In this document: positions 1 to 9,408 of the stretch, piece by piece | Layout of the letters: every line of letters starts with the position of its first letter | Numbering within the stretch: position 1 is the stretch's first letter | Origin: Prochlorococcus sp. AG-355-P07 | Lineage (GTDB): Bacteria; Cyanobacteriota; Cyanobacteriia; PCC-6307; Cyanobiaceae | Length of the DNA stretch: 64,000 bases | Reading direction: 5' to 3' | Assembly (NCBI GenBank): GCA_003280575.1 | Contig: QCEN01000003.1 | Coordinates: 124,001-188,000 of the forward strand | Notes under the pieces: model-generated | Database searches by the model: none | Told to the model about the DNA's origin: nothing | The model's input: only the letters and a program-made list of their open reading frames with translations | Position numbers and translations under genes: made by a program

Positions 1-66
1 TCGACAAAAGCCGTAGTTGATGAAAGAGATGCTGATAATGTAAGATTAATGATTCCATACGCATAA
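1..66 (+). CDS. rpmI: 50S ribosomal protein L35, C-terminal end (partial)
   Basis: The window opens inside a gene whose last 21 codons end in VDERDADNVRLMIPYA and a TAA at 64-66. This matches the conserved L35 tail (D..RV..M.PY) and lies 26 bases upstream of rplT, the usual rpmI-rplT order. L35 is a small basic protein of the large ribosomal subunit. The 5' part lies outside the window, so the start and any leader regulation cannot be seen. The call rests on the tail motif plus synteny. Confidence 0.88.
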   Translation, partial: STKAVVDERDADNVRLMIPYA

Positions 67-92
67 ATCCTTAACCAATTTTTTAGATATTC

Positions 93-440
93 ATGGCACG
101 GGTAAAAAGAGGCAACATAGCCAGAAAAAGAAGAAACAAAGTCTTAAATCTTGCAAAAGGTTTTAGAGGCGGCAACAAAAATCTTTTCAGAACAGCAAAC
201 CAAAGAGTGATGAAAGCTCTTTGTAATGCTTATAGGGATAGAAGAAGAAGAAAAAGAGATTTTAGAAGACTTTGGATCTCTAGAATTAACGCATCTGCGA
301 GGATAAATGGAACAAACTATAGCAAGTTAATAAATGGCATGAAAAATTCAGAAATTATCATTAACAGAAAAATGCTTGCTCAATTAGCCTTAAGCGATCC
401 TAAGTGTTTTGAAAAAATTGTTTCTTCCGTTAGTAAGTAG
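93..440 (+). CDS. rplT: 50S ribosomal protein L20
   Basis: This 115-residue, highly basic protein binds 23S rRNA early in assembly of the large ribosomal subunit. It starts MARVKRG and has the typical Arg/Lys-rich N-terminal extension ([20 protein letters not shown]) followed by the globular part with DFRRLWI.RINA. The length is normal for L20. It follows rpmI by 26 bases and is probably cotranscribed with it. In other bacteria L20 represses its own operon through an upstream leader; that region lies outside this window. Confidence 0.98.
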   Translation: MARVKRGNIARKRRNKVLNLAKGFRGGNKNLFRTANQRVMKALCNAYRDRRRRKRDFRRLWISRINASARINGTNYSKLINGMKNSEIIINRKMLAQLALSDPKCFEKIVSSVSK

Positions 441-475
441 AAAAAAGAATATAATCTAGAAAGTAATTGTAAATA

Positions 476-1033
476 ATGGAAATATCTTCCTTTCAATCTT
501 ATTTAATAATTCTTTTTGTTGTATTAATAATAATTTCTATTTTTGTATTTAGACAATTTCTAAAAACAAGAAGTGAAGAATTAAATTTAGTAAAATTCGA
601 GCAGAAAGGTTTAGATTCTCTCACTCAAGCTACAGAATTATATGAATTTGGGTCTATTCAGATAAAAAAAAGATTATATTCTGAAGCTACTAAAACTTTT
701 TTAAAAGCAATTGAAAATTATGAAAATGAACCTGATGAAGCCAAAGCGATAATAAATAATGCTTTAGGATTTTCTTATGCAGCTCAAAATGAATTTAAGA
801 AAGCAATTAAACACTATAACTCTGCAATAAAATCACTTCCAGAATATCCTATAGCTCTAAATAACCTCGCATCAGCACAACAGCGTTTACTTGAGTACGA
901 CTTGGCATATGAAACTTATCAAAAGGTTTTGGTGATAGATCCAAAGAACAAAACAGCAATTAAAAAAAGTAAGGAGTTAGAAAAAAGAAACAACTATAAA
1001 CCTTATAAAGGTATTAAAGATAAGGGATTCTAA
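476..1033 (+). CDS. Membrane-anchored tetratricopeptide-repeat protein
   Basis: This 185-residue protein has one N-terminal hydrophobic segment (about residues 9-28, rich in I, L, V and F) and then a soluble part of tandem helices. Motifs such as Y..A...F..AI at 66-80 and AI..YN.AI..LP.YP.AL.NLA at 109-133 are typical TPR signatures, and three or four repeats fit between residues 50 and 165. TPR domains bind other proteins, so a scaffold or assembly role at a membrane is likely, but the partner is unknown. It ends 2 bases before thiG, so the two genes are probably cotranscribed. The family recurs in cyanobacteria. Confidence 0.85.
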   Translation: MEISSFQSYLIILFVVLIIISIFVFRQFLKTRSEELNLVKFEQKGLDSLTQATELYEFGSIQIKKRLYSEATKTFLKAIENYENEPDEAKAIINNALGFSYAAQNEFKKAIKHYNSAIKSLPEYPIALNNLASAQQRLLEYDLAYETYQKVLVIDPKNKTAIKKSKELEKRNNYKPYKGIKDKGF

Positions 1034-1035
1034 AT

Positions 1036-1830
1036 ATGGAAAACTATTCTTCTTTACTAATTGGTGGAAAACAATTTTCCAGTAGATTAATGGTTGGCAC
1101 TGGCAAATATAAATCTACTCAAGATATGGTGGAAAGTTTATCAAATTCTGAAACGGAAATTATAACCGTCGCTATTAGAAGAATTAAAAATGATCAGACC
1201 GGAGAAAATTTACTCGAAGAGATCAACTGGGAAAAATACTGGATGCTCCCAAATACAGCTGGTTGTGTTAATTCCGATGAGGCTGTCAGAATAGCAATTT
1301 TAGGTAGAGAACTTGCAAAATTATCTGGTCAAGAAGAAAATAATTTTGTGAAGTTAGAAGTTATTCCTGACAAAAAGTATTTGCTACCAGATCCAATAGA
1401 AACTCTTAAAGCAGCCGAAATTTTAATAAAAAAGGGTTTCGCTGTACTACCTTATATCAATGCAGATCCTATTCTTGCAAAAAGACTAGAAGAAATAGGT
1501 TGTGCAACTGTAATGCCATTGGGCTCTCCCATAGGCTCCGGGCAAGGTTTGTTAAATTTATCAAATATAAGGATTATTATTGAGAATGCAAAAGTGCCAG
1601 TAATCATTGACGCAGGAATTGGGGTGCCTAGTGAAGCTTCTCAAGCTATGGAAATTGGAGCTGATGGTGTTTTAATCAATAGTGCAATAGCACAAGCTGC
1701 AAATCCTCCTCTAATGGCTCAAGCGATTAATTATAGCGTGAAAGCTGGCAGGCAAGCTTTTCTAGCAGGAAGAATTAAAAAACAAGACTTTGCAGTAGCA
1801 AGTTCGCCAGAAAAAAATATATCTATCTAA
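1036..1830 (+). CDS. thiG: Thiazole synthase ThiG
   Basis: ThiG builds the thiazole phosphate ring of thiamine from deoxyxylulose 5-phosphate, ThiS thiocarboxylate and dehydroglycine. The 264-residue TIM-barrel protein shows RLMVGTGKY near residue 18, FVKLEV with K106 as the expected Schiff-base lysine, [25 protein letters not shown] and the phosphate-binding [13 protein letters not shown]. In some cyanobacteria ThiG is fused to the glycine oxidase ThiO; here it stands alone and no thiS is adjacent. A candidate ThiO-like flavoprotein lies at 45756-46838. ThiG starts 2 bases after the TPR gene. Confidence 0.96.
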   Translation: MENYSSLLIGGKQFSSRLMVGTGKYKSTQDMVESLSNSETEIITVAIRRIKNDQTGENLLEEINWEKYWMLPNTAGCVNSDEAVRIAILGRELAKLSGQEENNFVKLEVIPDKKYLLPDPIETLKAAEILIKKGFAVLPYINADPILAKRLEEIGCATVMPLGSPIGSGQGLLNLSNIRIIIENAKVPVIIDAGIGVPSEASQAMEIGADGVLINSAIAQAANPPLMAQAINYSVKAGRQAFLAGRIKKQDFAVASSPEKNISI

Positions 1831-2000
1831 TTCTCTAAATTGAGAAAAGTTTTAAAAGAAAGTAAAAATTTATTATTCGCTTTTATTTATCGTATTAAGA
1901 AAGAAGATTTGAAACTATTTACAATGTTTTTTCGCAAAGTGGAAGCACGCTGTAGTAATTTAATAAATATATTATGAATCTTTTAATTCTGGAGTTCTGA

Positions 2001-3194
2001 GTGAAAGTTATTGTTCTAGGTGGAGATGGTTTTTGCGGTTGGCCTTGTGCGGTGAATTTAGCAGAGCAAAATCATGATGTAATTATTGTCGACAATTTAA
2101 GTCGTAGAAAAATTGATATTGATCTAGAAGTAGAATCTTTAACTCCAATTTCTTCGATAACAGAACGACTTTCTGCATGGGAAGAGACTGGAGGCAAGCC
2201 TATGAGATTTCTTAACATGGATATCTCTAAGCAATATCAAAAATTACTCAATTTGCTCATTGATGAAAAACCAGATTCCGTGATCCATTTTGCAGAACAA
2301 AGAGCAGCACCATACTCGATGAAATCAAGTTTTACCAAAAGATATACAGTAGATAATAATGTTAATGGCACCCACAACCTACTTGCAGCGATAGTAGAAA
2401 GTAATTTAGATATTCATGTTGTTCATTTAGGAACAATGGGAGTCTACGGATATGGATCACATAGAGGTGCAACAATTCCAGAAGGTTATCTAAAAGTTGA
2501 AGTTCCACAACCTGATGGAAGCCGCTTTGAAGAAGAAATATTACACCCTGCAAGCCCAGGTAGTGTCTACCATATGACTAAAACTTTAGATCAATTATTA
2601 TTTCTTTACTACAACAAAAATGATCTTGTAAGGATCACTGATCTACATCAAGGCATTGTTTGGGGAACAAATACAGAAGCAACTTTAAAAGATCCTAGAT
2701 TGACAAACCGATTTGACTATGACGGAGATTATGGAACTGTTTTAAACAGATTTCTAATGCAAGCTGCAATTGGATATCCATTAAGTGTTCATGGGACAGG
2801 AGGGCAAACAAGAGCATTTATACATATAAAAGACTCTGTCAAATGCGTACAACTTGCTCTTGAAAATCCTCCAAAATCTGGAGAAAGAGTCAAAATCTTT
2901 AATCAAATGACTGAGAGTCATCAAGTTGGAGAACTAGCTAAAAAAGTTGCTTCTCTAACTGGAGCTGATATCAATTATTTACCAAATCCAAGGAATGAAG
3001 CAGTAGAAAATGATCTAATTGTTGATAATAAATGCTTTATAGAATTAGGTTTAAACCCAACTACTCTTGATAATGGCTTATTAGAAGAAGTTGTTGAAGT
3101 CGCCAAAAAATACTCCAATAGATGTGATCTTAATCGCATTCCTTGTGTTTCATCCTGGACAAAAAAACAAGCTGAGGCTATAAAGACTAATTAA
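2001..3194 (+). CDS. sqdB: UDP-sulfoquinovose synthase
   Basis: SqdB converts UDP-glucose and sulfite to UDP-sulfoquinovose, the head-group donor for the thylakoid sulfolipid SQDG. The 397-residue short-chain dehydrogenase-like protein begins with the Rossmann motif GGDGFCGWPCA, has HLGTMGVYGYG with the expected active-site Thr, and SVYHMTK carrying the YxxxK pair. Length and sequence fit the plant and cyanobacterial family. It starts with GTG; an in-frame TGA just upstream (1998-2000) leaves no earlier start nearby. A 27-base gap to sqdX implies an operon. Sulfolipid spares phosphate, which suits an oligotrophic cell. Confidence 0.97.
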   Translation: MKVIVLGGDGFCGWPCAVNLAEQNHDVIIVDNLSRRKIDIDLEVESLTPISSITERLSAWEETGGKPMRFLNMDISKQYQKLLNLLIDEKPDSVIHFAEQRAAPYSMKSSFTKRYTVDNNVNGTHNLLAAIVESNLDIHVVHLGTMGVYGYGSHRGATIPEGYLKVEVPQPDGSRFEEEILHPASPGSVYHMTKTLDQLLFLYYNKNDLVRITDLHQGIVWGTNTEATLKDPRLTNRFDYDGDYGTVLNRFLMQAAIGYPLSVHGTGGQTRAFIHIKDSVKCVQLALENPPKSGERVKIFNQMTESHQVGELAKKVASLTGADINYLPNPRNEAVENDLIVDNKCFIELGLNPTTLDNGLLEEVVEVAKKYSNRCDLNRIPCVSSWTKKQAEAIKTN

Positions 3195-3221
3195 AATTTT
3201 TGAAATAGTTACCTTAAGAAA

Positions 3222-4355
3222 GTGAAAATTGCATTGTTTACTGAAACTTTTTTACCTAAAGTTGACGGCATAGTCACAAGACTGACTAAAACAATTGAAT
3301 TTTTAATAAAAAATGGTGATGAAGTTATAATTTTTTGTCCAGAGGGGTGTCCAGATTCATATATGGGAGCAACTGTAGTGGGAGTTGCTGCAATGCCATT
3401 ACCCCTATACCCTGAGTTGAAGCTTGGTTTACCAGGTCCTGCAGTCTCAGATAAGTTAGAAAAATTTAATCCAGATTTGATACATGTTGTTAATCCAGCT
3501 GTACTTGGCTTAGGTGGCATATGGTTGGCGAAAACTAATAATATTCCTTTAATTGCTAGCTACCATACTCATCTTCCAAAATATCTGGAACATTACGGTA
3601 TGGGTATGCTAGAGCCACTTTTGTGGGAATTACTTAAAGCAGCTCATAATCAAGCCTTGTTAAATTTGTGTACTTCCACCGCTATGGTCAATGAATTAAA
3701 AGATAAAGGTATTCAAAGGACTGCCCTTTGGCAAAGAGGAGTAGATACTTACAGTTTCAGACCAGATTTAAGAAGTGAGAAAATGAGAGATAAATTATTT
3801 GGAAAATATAAAGACGCTAATTATTTATTGATTTATGTAGGAAGATTATCAGCAGAAAAACAAATTGAGAGAATTAAACCAGTCTTAGAGAGTATTCCTA
3901 ATGCTTGTCTAGCACTTGTAGGTGACGGACCGTATAGAAACCAGCTTGAAAAAATCTTCGAAAATACCAAGACTAATTTCATAGGATATTTATCTGGTGA
4001 TGAACTTGCTAGCGCCTATGCCTCTGGAGATATATTTTTATTTCCCTCTAGTACAGAAACACTTGGTTTAGTTTTACTCGAAGCAATGGCCGCAGGATGT
4101 CCAGTTATCGGAGCCAATAAAGGGGGGATTCCAGATATTATTAGTGACGGGATTAATGGTTGTTTATATGATCCAGATGAAAAAGACAATGGGGTACAAA
4201 GTTTGATTGAAGCAACAAAAAAAATTCTAGAGAATGAAGATAAAAGAGAAATTATGAGAAAAGAGGCACGAAACGAAGCAGAAAAATGGGATTGGAATCA
4301 AGCAACGTTACAACTGCAAAATTATTATTCAGATACGCTTAAAGAAATAAATTAA
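3222..4355 (+). CDS. sqdX: SQDG synthase, family-4-like glycosyltransferase
   Basis: SqdX transfers sulfoquinovose from UDP-sulfoquinovose to diacylglycerol, the last step of sulfolipid synthesis. The 377-residue GT-B protein begins MKIALFTETFLPKVDGIVTR, typical of the SqdX/SQD2 family, and ends with the donor-binding half containing YVGRLSAEKQ and the EX7E motif in STETLGLVLLEAMAAG. The start codon is GTG. Its position directly after sqdB supports SqdX over other glycosyltransferases of this fold. It probably works at the thylakoid membrane surface. Confidence 0.93.
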   Translation: MKIALFTETFLPKVDGIVTRLTKTIEFLIKNGDEVIIFCPEGCPDSYMGATVVGVAAMPLPLYPELKLGLPGPAVSDKLEKFNPDLIHVVNPAVLGLGGIWLAKTNNIPLIASYHTHLPKYLEHYGMGMLEPLLWELLKAAHNQALLNLCTSTAMVNELKDKGIQRTALWQRGVDTYSFRPDLRSEKMRDKLFGKYKDANYLLIYVGRLSAEKQIERIKPVLESIPNACLALVGDGPYRNQLEKIFENTKTNFIGYLSGDELASAYASGDIFLFPSSTETLGLVLLEAMAAGCPVIGANKGGIPDIISDGINGCLYDPDEKDNGVQSLIEATKKILENEDKREIMRKEARNEAEKWDWNQATLQLQNYYSDTLKEIN

Positions 4356-4370
4356 ATTTGATCTAAATTA

Positions 4371-4619
4371 TTATGCTACGTGTGGGGGAGTAGGATTACT
4401 ATATGAACTTAAAGGAAGTATTAGAGTAGCTATATTTTGATTCTTTTCAGGCCTTTTTTTCTTTGAGAATTTTTTACCAAAAGGTACTCTTATAACATTA
4501 GTACCCTCAATGGAACAAATCTTTGAGTTATCTCCAGAAAAATTATTTACAAAATTTGGTAAGTTGACGTTTTTAACTGGCAGTTGCTTAACATTACCAG
4601 ATTTAAAATCTTTGGTCAT
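4371..4619 (-). CDS. Small hypothetical protein (82 aa)
   Basis: I do not recognise this protein. It starts with ATG, fills a gap between sqdX and gcvP that has no other gene, and converges on sqdX with 15 bases between them. The sequence is basic in the middle (FGKKFSKKKRPEKN) and ends in a Pro/Ser-rich tail (YSNPTPPHVA). There is no signal peptide, membrane segment or metal motif. It is likely a picocyanobacterium-specific small protein, but coding is supported only by an open frame of fair length in A+T-rich DNA. Confidence 0.55.
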   Translation of the reverse strand: MTKDFKSGNVKQLPVKNVNLPNFVNNFSGDNSKICSIEGTNVIRVPFGKKFSKKKRPEKNQNIATLILPLSSYSNPTPPHVA

Positions 4620-4734
4620 AGCTTCAAATACCCCAAAAAAATTTGATGCTCGAATATTTTAATAAAAAAATTTAAAAAAATTCTATAAGAAAATATTAAA
4701 TTTTTATTCACATTGATAATAACCAAGTAAATAC

Positions 4735-4750
4735 AAGGACGCTAGTCCTT
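4735..4750 (-). terminator. Hairpin at the end of gcvP
   Basis: On the minus strand the bases AAGGAC-TAGC-GTCCTT form a perfect 6-bp stem with a 4-base loop, starting at the last base of the gcvP stop codon. It is followed by GTATTTACTTGG, which is not a clean T-tract. A perfect stem immediately after an operon end suggests a terminator or mRNA-stabilising hairpin. Function is inferred. Confidence 0.45.
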
Positions 4751-7659
4751 TAAGCACATTTTTTTTCTTCTAAAGTCTCATCTTGATTTACATTGCAAGA
4801 ACAAATTAAATTTCGATCGCCATATGCATTATTGATCCTAGAAACTGAAGACCAAAACTTAATAGTTGTTGGAGTTTTATAGGGGAAAGAAGCCTTTTCT
4901 TTTGAATAAGGATATTGCCAATTATCAGCAATTAACTCTTTCAGAGTATGGGGAGCATTGCTTATTACATTATTATTTTTTAATTCATGATTATTTTCTA
5001 TTTCACTGATTTCTTCTCCAATCAATAGCATAGCCTCACAAAATCTATCTACTTCTGCCAAACTTTCACTTTCAGTGGGCTCTATCATTATGGTTTCTGG
5101 AACAGGCCAACTAATAGTTGGGGCATGAAAACTATAATCAATTAATCGTTTAGCTAAATCATTAACACTCAATCCAGTTTTGGATTTCAAATCTCTAAAA
5201 TCTAAAATACATTCATGTGCGACAAAATTATTTTTTCCTTTATAGAGAATCTTGAATTTATGTTTTAAGGAATGCGCAATATAATTTGCAGATAAAATTG
5301 CGTGCGAAGTTGCTTTCCTTAACCCACTAAGACCTGCCATTTTTATATACATCCAACTTATTGGAAGAATACTTGCACTCCCATGCTTGGCAGAAGATAC
5401 GAAATTAAAACTATTAGATAAATTATTATCCATTAAAGAATGAGTAGGAAGGTATGGGCTTAAAGTTTCTGATGCTGCAACTGGTCCTACTCCTGGACCA
5501 CCACCTCCATGTGGAATGCAGAATGTTTTATGTAAATTCAAATGACAAACATCAACGCCATAGTTTCCAGGTTTGCATAATCCAACCTGAGCGTTCAAAT
5601 TTGCTCCATCTAGATAGACAAATCCTCCCACAGAATGAATTAAATCACATATCTTTCTGATTTGTAATTCAAAAACTCCATGAGTAGAGGGATAAGTCAA
5701 CATAAGAGCCCCTATTTGGTTATCAAATTTCTTGACCTTGATTGACAAATCTTGATAATCAATATTTCCTTCATCATCACATTCAACAGTTAACACGTCA
5801 AAACCTGCCATAACTGCACTAGCAGGATTTGTTCCATGAGCACTTTTTGGAATTAAACATTTTTTTCTTAACAGTTCACCTTTTGATTCAAAATAAGAAT
5901 TAATTGCCAATAAGCCGGCAAACTCTCCTTGAGAGCCTGCATTTGGTTGAAAAGAAACTGATTTTAAACCAACGATCTCACTTATCCATTTTTCTAGGTC
6001 AGAGATAATTTTTGAATAGCCTTTAGTTTGATCTGGTGGGGAAAAAGGATGCATGGAAGATAAATTAGCCCAAGAGACTGGATTTAACTCTGCAGCAGAA
6101 TTTAACTTCATGGTACAGCTTCCCAATGGCATCATCCCATCTACCAAAGAAAAATCTTTTTCTGCAAGTCGGAATATATATCTCATTAATTCAGTTTCAC
6201 TTTGGTAATTTGTGAATATATCTTGCTGCATCCATGCACTGGATCTCAAAGCTAAACTTTCAAGATGAAATTCTTTATCAAATTTTATATGCTCTAAATC
6301 TTCTTCTTTGTCTATAAGGTTTGCTATGAAAGTCAAAATATCTTTTATTTCTTTTTCATTACTAAGCTCATCTAAAGAGATCCCAAAGCCAGTTGAATTT
6401 TCAATAGTTGATCCCAACGGCAAAATTCTTAAGTTATAGCCATTTTTTAAAGCTTCATTATGGATCCTCTGGGAGTGCTCAGAATAAACATCAATACTAT
6501 CAAATCTAATCCCATCAGGAATATCAAAACCTAAAGCAGCTAAACATGATTCTAAATTTATTCTCAACTCAACTAATCTCTTAGCAATTTGCGTTAATCC
6601 AGAGGGTCCATGATAAATAGCATAAAAAGAAGAAATTATGGCTAACAAAGATTGAGCAGTACAAATATTACTAGTGGCCTTTTCCCTTCTAATATGTTGC
6701 TCTCTTGTTTGCAATGCTAGTCTTAGAGACTTTTCTCCATTTTTAGATAGAGTTTGTCCAACAATTCTTCCGGGTATCAGCCTTTTATATTTTTCGCTAC
6801 AAGCAAAATATGCTGCATGAGGGCCACCAAAACCCATTGGAACACCAAATCTTTGCATACTCCCCACTGCTACATCAACACCAAATTCAGAAATTGGTTT
6901 AATCAAAACTTGTGCTAGTGGATCAATACATGCTGCAACAATAATTTCTGATCTATGTGCTTGGGATATTAAGAATGTGGGATCATATAATTCCCCATTT
7001 TTACCAGGTAATTGCAACAACATTCCAAAAACATCATCATGATTAGGAGGGTTGCTTTGAATAAAGCGTTTTAAGGATATTCCCAAAGGTTTTGCTCTCG
7101 TTTGTAGAACATTAAAAGTATGATCGAAAACATTTGATTCCACTAAGTACACTTTTGAAGATTTATTTTTTCTTGCGGAAAAACTCATGGCCATAGCTTC
7201 TGCAGCTGCAGTACCCTCATCCAACAAAGATGCATTGGCGACAGGGAATCCAGTTAGTTCACAAACAATAGTCTGAAAATTAAATAGAGCTTCTAATCTT
7301 CCTTGTGCAATTTCTGCTTGATATGGAGTATAAGACGTGTACCACCTTGGATTTTCAAGAACATGTCTTTGGATTACTTTAGGCATATGATTGTCGTAAT
7401 AACCAAGGCCTATAAGTGATCTAATTTTAGTATTTTTATTCGCAATCTCTTCTAATTCATTTAAAGCCTCAATTTCTGAACAACCTTGGGGCAATATTTC
7501 TGAAGATTTATCTTTAATCTGAATATCTTCAGGAATAACTTGATTTATAAATTGATCAATATTATTAAAACCAAGCTTGTTCAGCATAATTCTTTCATCA
7601 TTTTCTCCTAACCCAAGATGCCTTTCTATAAACAAATTAGACCCAAATCTGGATGTCAT
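4750..7659 (-). CDS. gcvP: Glycine dehydrogenase (decarboxylating), P-protein
   Basis: GcvP is the PLP enzyme of the glycine cleavage system: it decarboxylates glycine and passes the aminomethyl group to lipoyl-GcvH. The protein is the full-length fused form (about 969 residues) with the PLP lysine in HLNLHKTFCIPHGGGGPG (K711 counted from the chosen start). Other markers are RQREQHIRREKATSNICTAQ-like and PLGSCTMKLN sequences. The frame is open to 7719, which would overlap gcvH by 14 bases. I prefer the ATG at 7659 (MTSRFGSNLF), because homologues begin close to FIERHLG. It is the last gene of the gcvH-gcvP unit; gcvT lies apart at 25525. Confidence 0.95.
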   Translation of the reverse strand: MTSRFGSNLFIERHLGLGENDERIMLNKLGFNNIDQFINQVIPEDIQIKDKSSEILPQGCSEIEALNELEEIANKNTKIRSLIGLGYYDNHMPKVIQRHVLENPRWYTSYTPYQAEIAQGRLEALFNFQTIVCELTGFPVANASLLDEGTAAAEAMAMSFSARKNKSSKVYLVESNVFDHTFNVLQTRAKPLGISLKRFIQSNPPNHDDVFGMLLQLPGKNGELYDPTFLISQAHRSEIIVAACIDPLAQVLIKPISEFGVDVAVGSMQRFGVPMGFGGPHAAYFACSEKYKRLIPGRIVGQTLSKNGEKSLRLALQTREQHIRREKATSNICTAQSLLAIISSFYAIYHGPSGLTQIAKRLVELRINLESCLAALGFDIPDGIRFDSIDVYSEHSQRIHNEALKNGYNLRILPLGSTIENSTGFGISLDELSNEKEIKDILTFIANLIDKEEDLEHIKFDKEFHLESLALRSSAWMQQDIFTNYQSETELMRYIFRLAEKDFSLVDGMMPLGSCTMKLNSAAELNPVSWANLSSMHPFSPPDQTKGYSKIISDLEKWISEIVGLKSVSFQPNAGSQGEFAGLLAINSYFESKGELLRKKCLIPKSAHGTNPASAVMAGFDVLTVECDDEGNIDYQDLSIKVKKFDNQIGALMLTYPSTHGVFELQIRKICDLIHSVGGFVYLDGANLNAQVGLCKPGNYGVDVCHLNLHKTFCIPHGGGGPGVGPVAASETLSPYLPTHSLMDNNLSNSFNFVSSAKHGSASILPISWMYIKMAGLSGLRKATSHAILSANYIAHSLKHKFKILYKGKNNFVAHECILDFRDLKSKTGLSVNDLAKRLIDYSFHAPTISWPVPETIMIEPTESESLAEVDRFCEAMLLIGEEISEIENNHELKNNNVISNAPHTLKELIADNWQYPYSKEKASFPYKTPTTIKFWSSVSRINNAYGDRNLICSCNVNQDETLEEKKCA

Positions 7660-7705
7660 ATTAAAATATTTTTCTTTTAAAATAGCTCCTTTTAAAAAGT
7701 TTGCC

Positions 7706-8095
7706 TTATTTTGGTACAACCTTTAATTGATATTCCTCAGAAGTCATCAAATCAGCAATTGATACTTTTGATTCTGGTTTCAAAATGACTAACCAACCGT
7801 CTCCAATCGGATCATTCTGTAAAAGCTCAGGGTTGTCAATAACACTTTCATTTACAGATACTATTTCCCCTGAAAAAGGCACATAGACTTCCTCAACGGC
7901 CTTAACTGATTCTATTGTTCCAAAAGTCTCGCCTTTCTCTAAAGTTGCTCCTTCATCAGCTAATTCAACAAAAACAATATCTCCTAATTGATCTATAGCG
8001 AATTCACTAACTCCAATTTTTAAGAATCCATTTTCTTCCAAGACATATTCATGAGTATCAGCATAGTTGAGGTTGTCTGGAAACTTGTAAGACAT
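7706..8095 (-). CDS. gcvH: Glycine cleavage system H protein
   Basis: GcvH is the lipoyl carrier that shuttles the aminomethyl group between GcvP, GcvT and the L protein. The 129 residues match the family length. The lipoylation site is K65 in GTIESVKAVEEVYVP, preceded by the hammerhead-fold sequence DQLGDIVFVELADEG. It starts 2 bases after the upstream PLP-enzyme gene ends (counting on the minus strand) and is followed by gcvP, so all three are probably cotranscribed and translationally close. Confidence 0.97.
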   Translation of the reverse strand: MSYKFPDNLNYADTHEYVLEENGFLKIGVSEFAIDQLGDIVFVELADEGATLEKGETFGTIESVKAVEEVYVPFSGEIVSVNESVIDNPELLQNDPIGDGWLVILKPESKVSIADLMTSEEYQLKVVPK

Positions 8096-8097
8096 GT

Positions 8098-9390
8098 TTA
8101 AGTAGATAAAGGAAGTAGAGAATCCTTTGAAATTAATTTTTCCTCTAATAATTCAGATAATAATCGAATTAATGCAATTTTGATGTGAGCTATGTGAGAA
8201 CCACCTTGAACAAAAATATTGTAAGGATCTCTTAAAGGAGCATCAGCAGAAAATTCACTTGTACTACCTTCAATAAAGGTACCTCCTGCCATTAATAATT
8301 TTGAATCATATCCATCCATTGATGATGGAACAACATTCAGAAAAGAATCTACTGGTGAAGAATTTTGAAAAGATTGACAAACTTTTTGTACCAAATCAGG
8401 ATTATTCAATCTTACTGACTGAATAAGATCAGATCTATAAGTTGCTGGCTCTGGTAAAACCTCAAATCCCAAATTTTTAAAGACTGCTGCAACCATATCA
8501 GCACCTTTTAGTGATTCGTGAACAATTTGTGGTGCTAAAAACAAACCCTGCAAAATTAATCTTCCTAGTCCAAAATTTATTCCTGCAGAAGAACCAATGC
8601 CTGGTGAGGTTAATCTAGAACATGCCATCTCAACCAACTCTGCATCTCCTGCAACGTACCCACCAGTAGGAACTATTGTTCCTCCCAAATTTTTAATCAA
8701 TGATCCAGCAATTATATTTGCCCCTTTAGAAATTGGTTCACTGTCTTCAACAAGCTCTCCATAACAGTTATCAACAAAACATATACACTTAGGATCAAGA
8801 GAATGAATAAGACTACAAATTTTCTCTATCTGATGATTCGTAAGAGACTTTCTCCAACTATATCCACAACTTTTTTGTATGAATACTAATTTGCATGAAT
8901 TTTCTTTAAAAAAATGAACAATTTTTTCTTCAAAAGAATCAAAATTCTCGCAGATATTTACTTGCTTATATTCAATGTCAAAATCTTTAAGTGATCCTTT
9001 TCCTCCTCCCCTTATTCCTATAACTTCTTCTAACGTGTCATATGGTTGTCCTGTAAGAGATAACATTAGATCTCCAGGTCGAAGAATTCCAAATAAGACA
9101 GAACTTATTGCATGGGTTCCACTTACAAATTGCATCCTCACAGCAGCCTTTTCAGCAAGAAACAATCTTGCAAAAACCGCATCAATTTTATCTCTAGATA
9201 TATCATCATGACCACTACCAGAAGATTGATTGAAATGACTATTAGAAACTTTTTCTTCCTTAAAAATTGTCAAAATATTTTCTAATTTCTGGAAAACCTG
9301 ATTAGACCTTTCTTGGAAAACTTTACTTAAACTCTCTTCGACGGAAAGAACAGCGTTTTCAGCCAGTTTTAAGTTATTGTCAAGAGTCAT
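8098..9390 (-). CDS. PLP-dependent enzyme of the aluminium-resistance / methionine gamma-lyase-like family
   Basis: This 430-residue fold-type I PLP protein resembles the family annotated as 'aluminum resistance protein' (PF06838). Visible markers are FVSGTHAISSVLFGILRPGD, VFIQKSCGYSWR, CFVDNCYGELVE with the PLP-binding Asp, and AGSLIKNLGGTIVPTGGYVAGD with the probable Schiff-base Lys. Such enzymes are related to cystathionine lyases and probably act on sulfur amino acids, but the physiological substrate is not established. Its tight linkage to gcvH (2 bases) may mean a connection to glycine or one-carbon metabolism. The 'aluminium' name reflects a historical phenotype, not evidence here. Confidence 0.88.
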   Translation of the reverse strand: MTLDNNLKLAENAVLSVEESLSKVFQERSNQVFQKLENILTIFKEEKVSNSHFNQSSGSGHDDISRDKIDAVFARLFLAEKAAVRMQFVSGTHAISSVLFGILRPGDLMLSLTGQPYDTLEEVIGIRGGGKGSLKDFDIEYKQVNICENFDSFEEKIVHFFKENSCKLVFIQKSCGYSWRKSLTNHQIEKICSLIHSLDPKCICFVDNCYGELVEDSEPISKGANIIAGSLIKNLGGTIVPTGGYVAGDAELVEMACSRLTSPGIGSSAGINFGLGRLILQGLFLAPQIVHESLKGADMVAAVFKNLGFEVLPEPATYRSDLIQSVRLNNPDLVQKVCQSFQNSSPVDSFLNVVPSSMDGYDSKLLMAGGTFIEGSTSEFSADAPLRDPYNIFVQGGSHIAHIKIALIRLLSELLEEKLISKDSLLPLST

Positions 9391-9408
9391 TTATTATGAA
9401 AATTAATG

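Noticed and set aside
1831-2000. Possible small hairpin (TTCTC/GAGAA) and promoter before sqdB
   Set aside because: The stem is only 5 bp with no T-run, and no -10/-35 pair is clear. The 170-base gap holds no gene.
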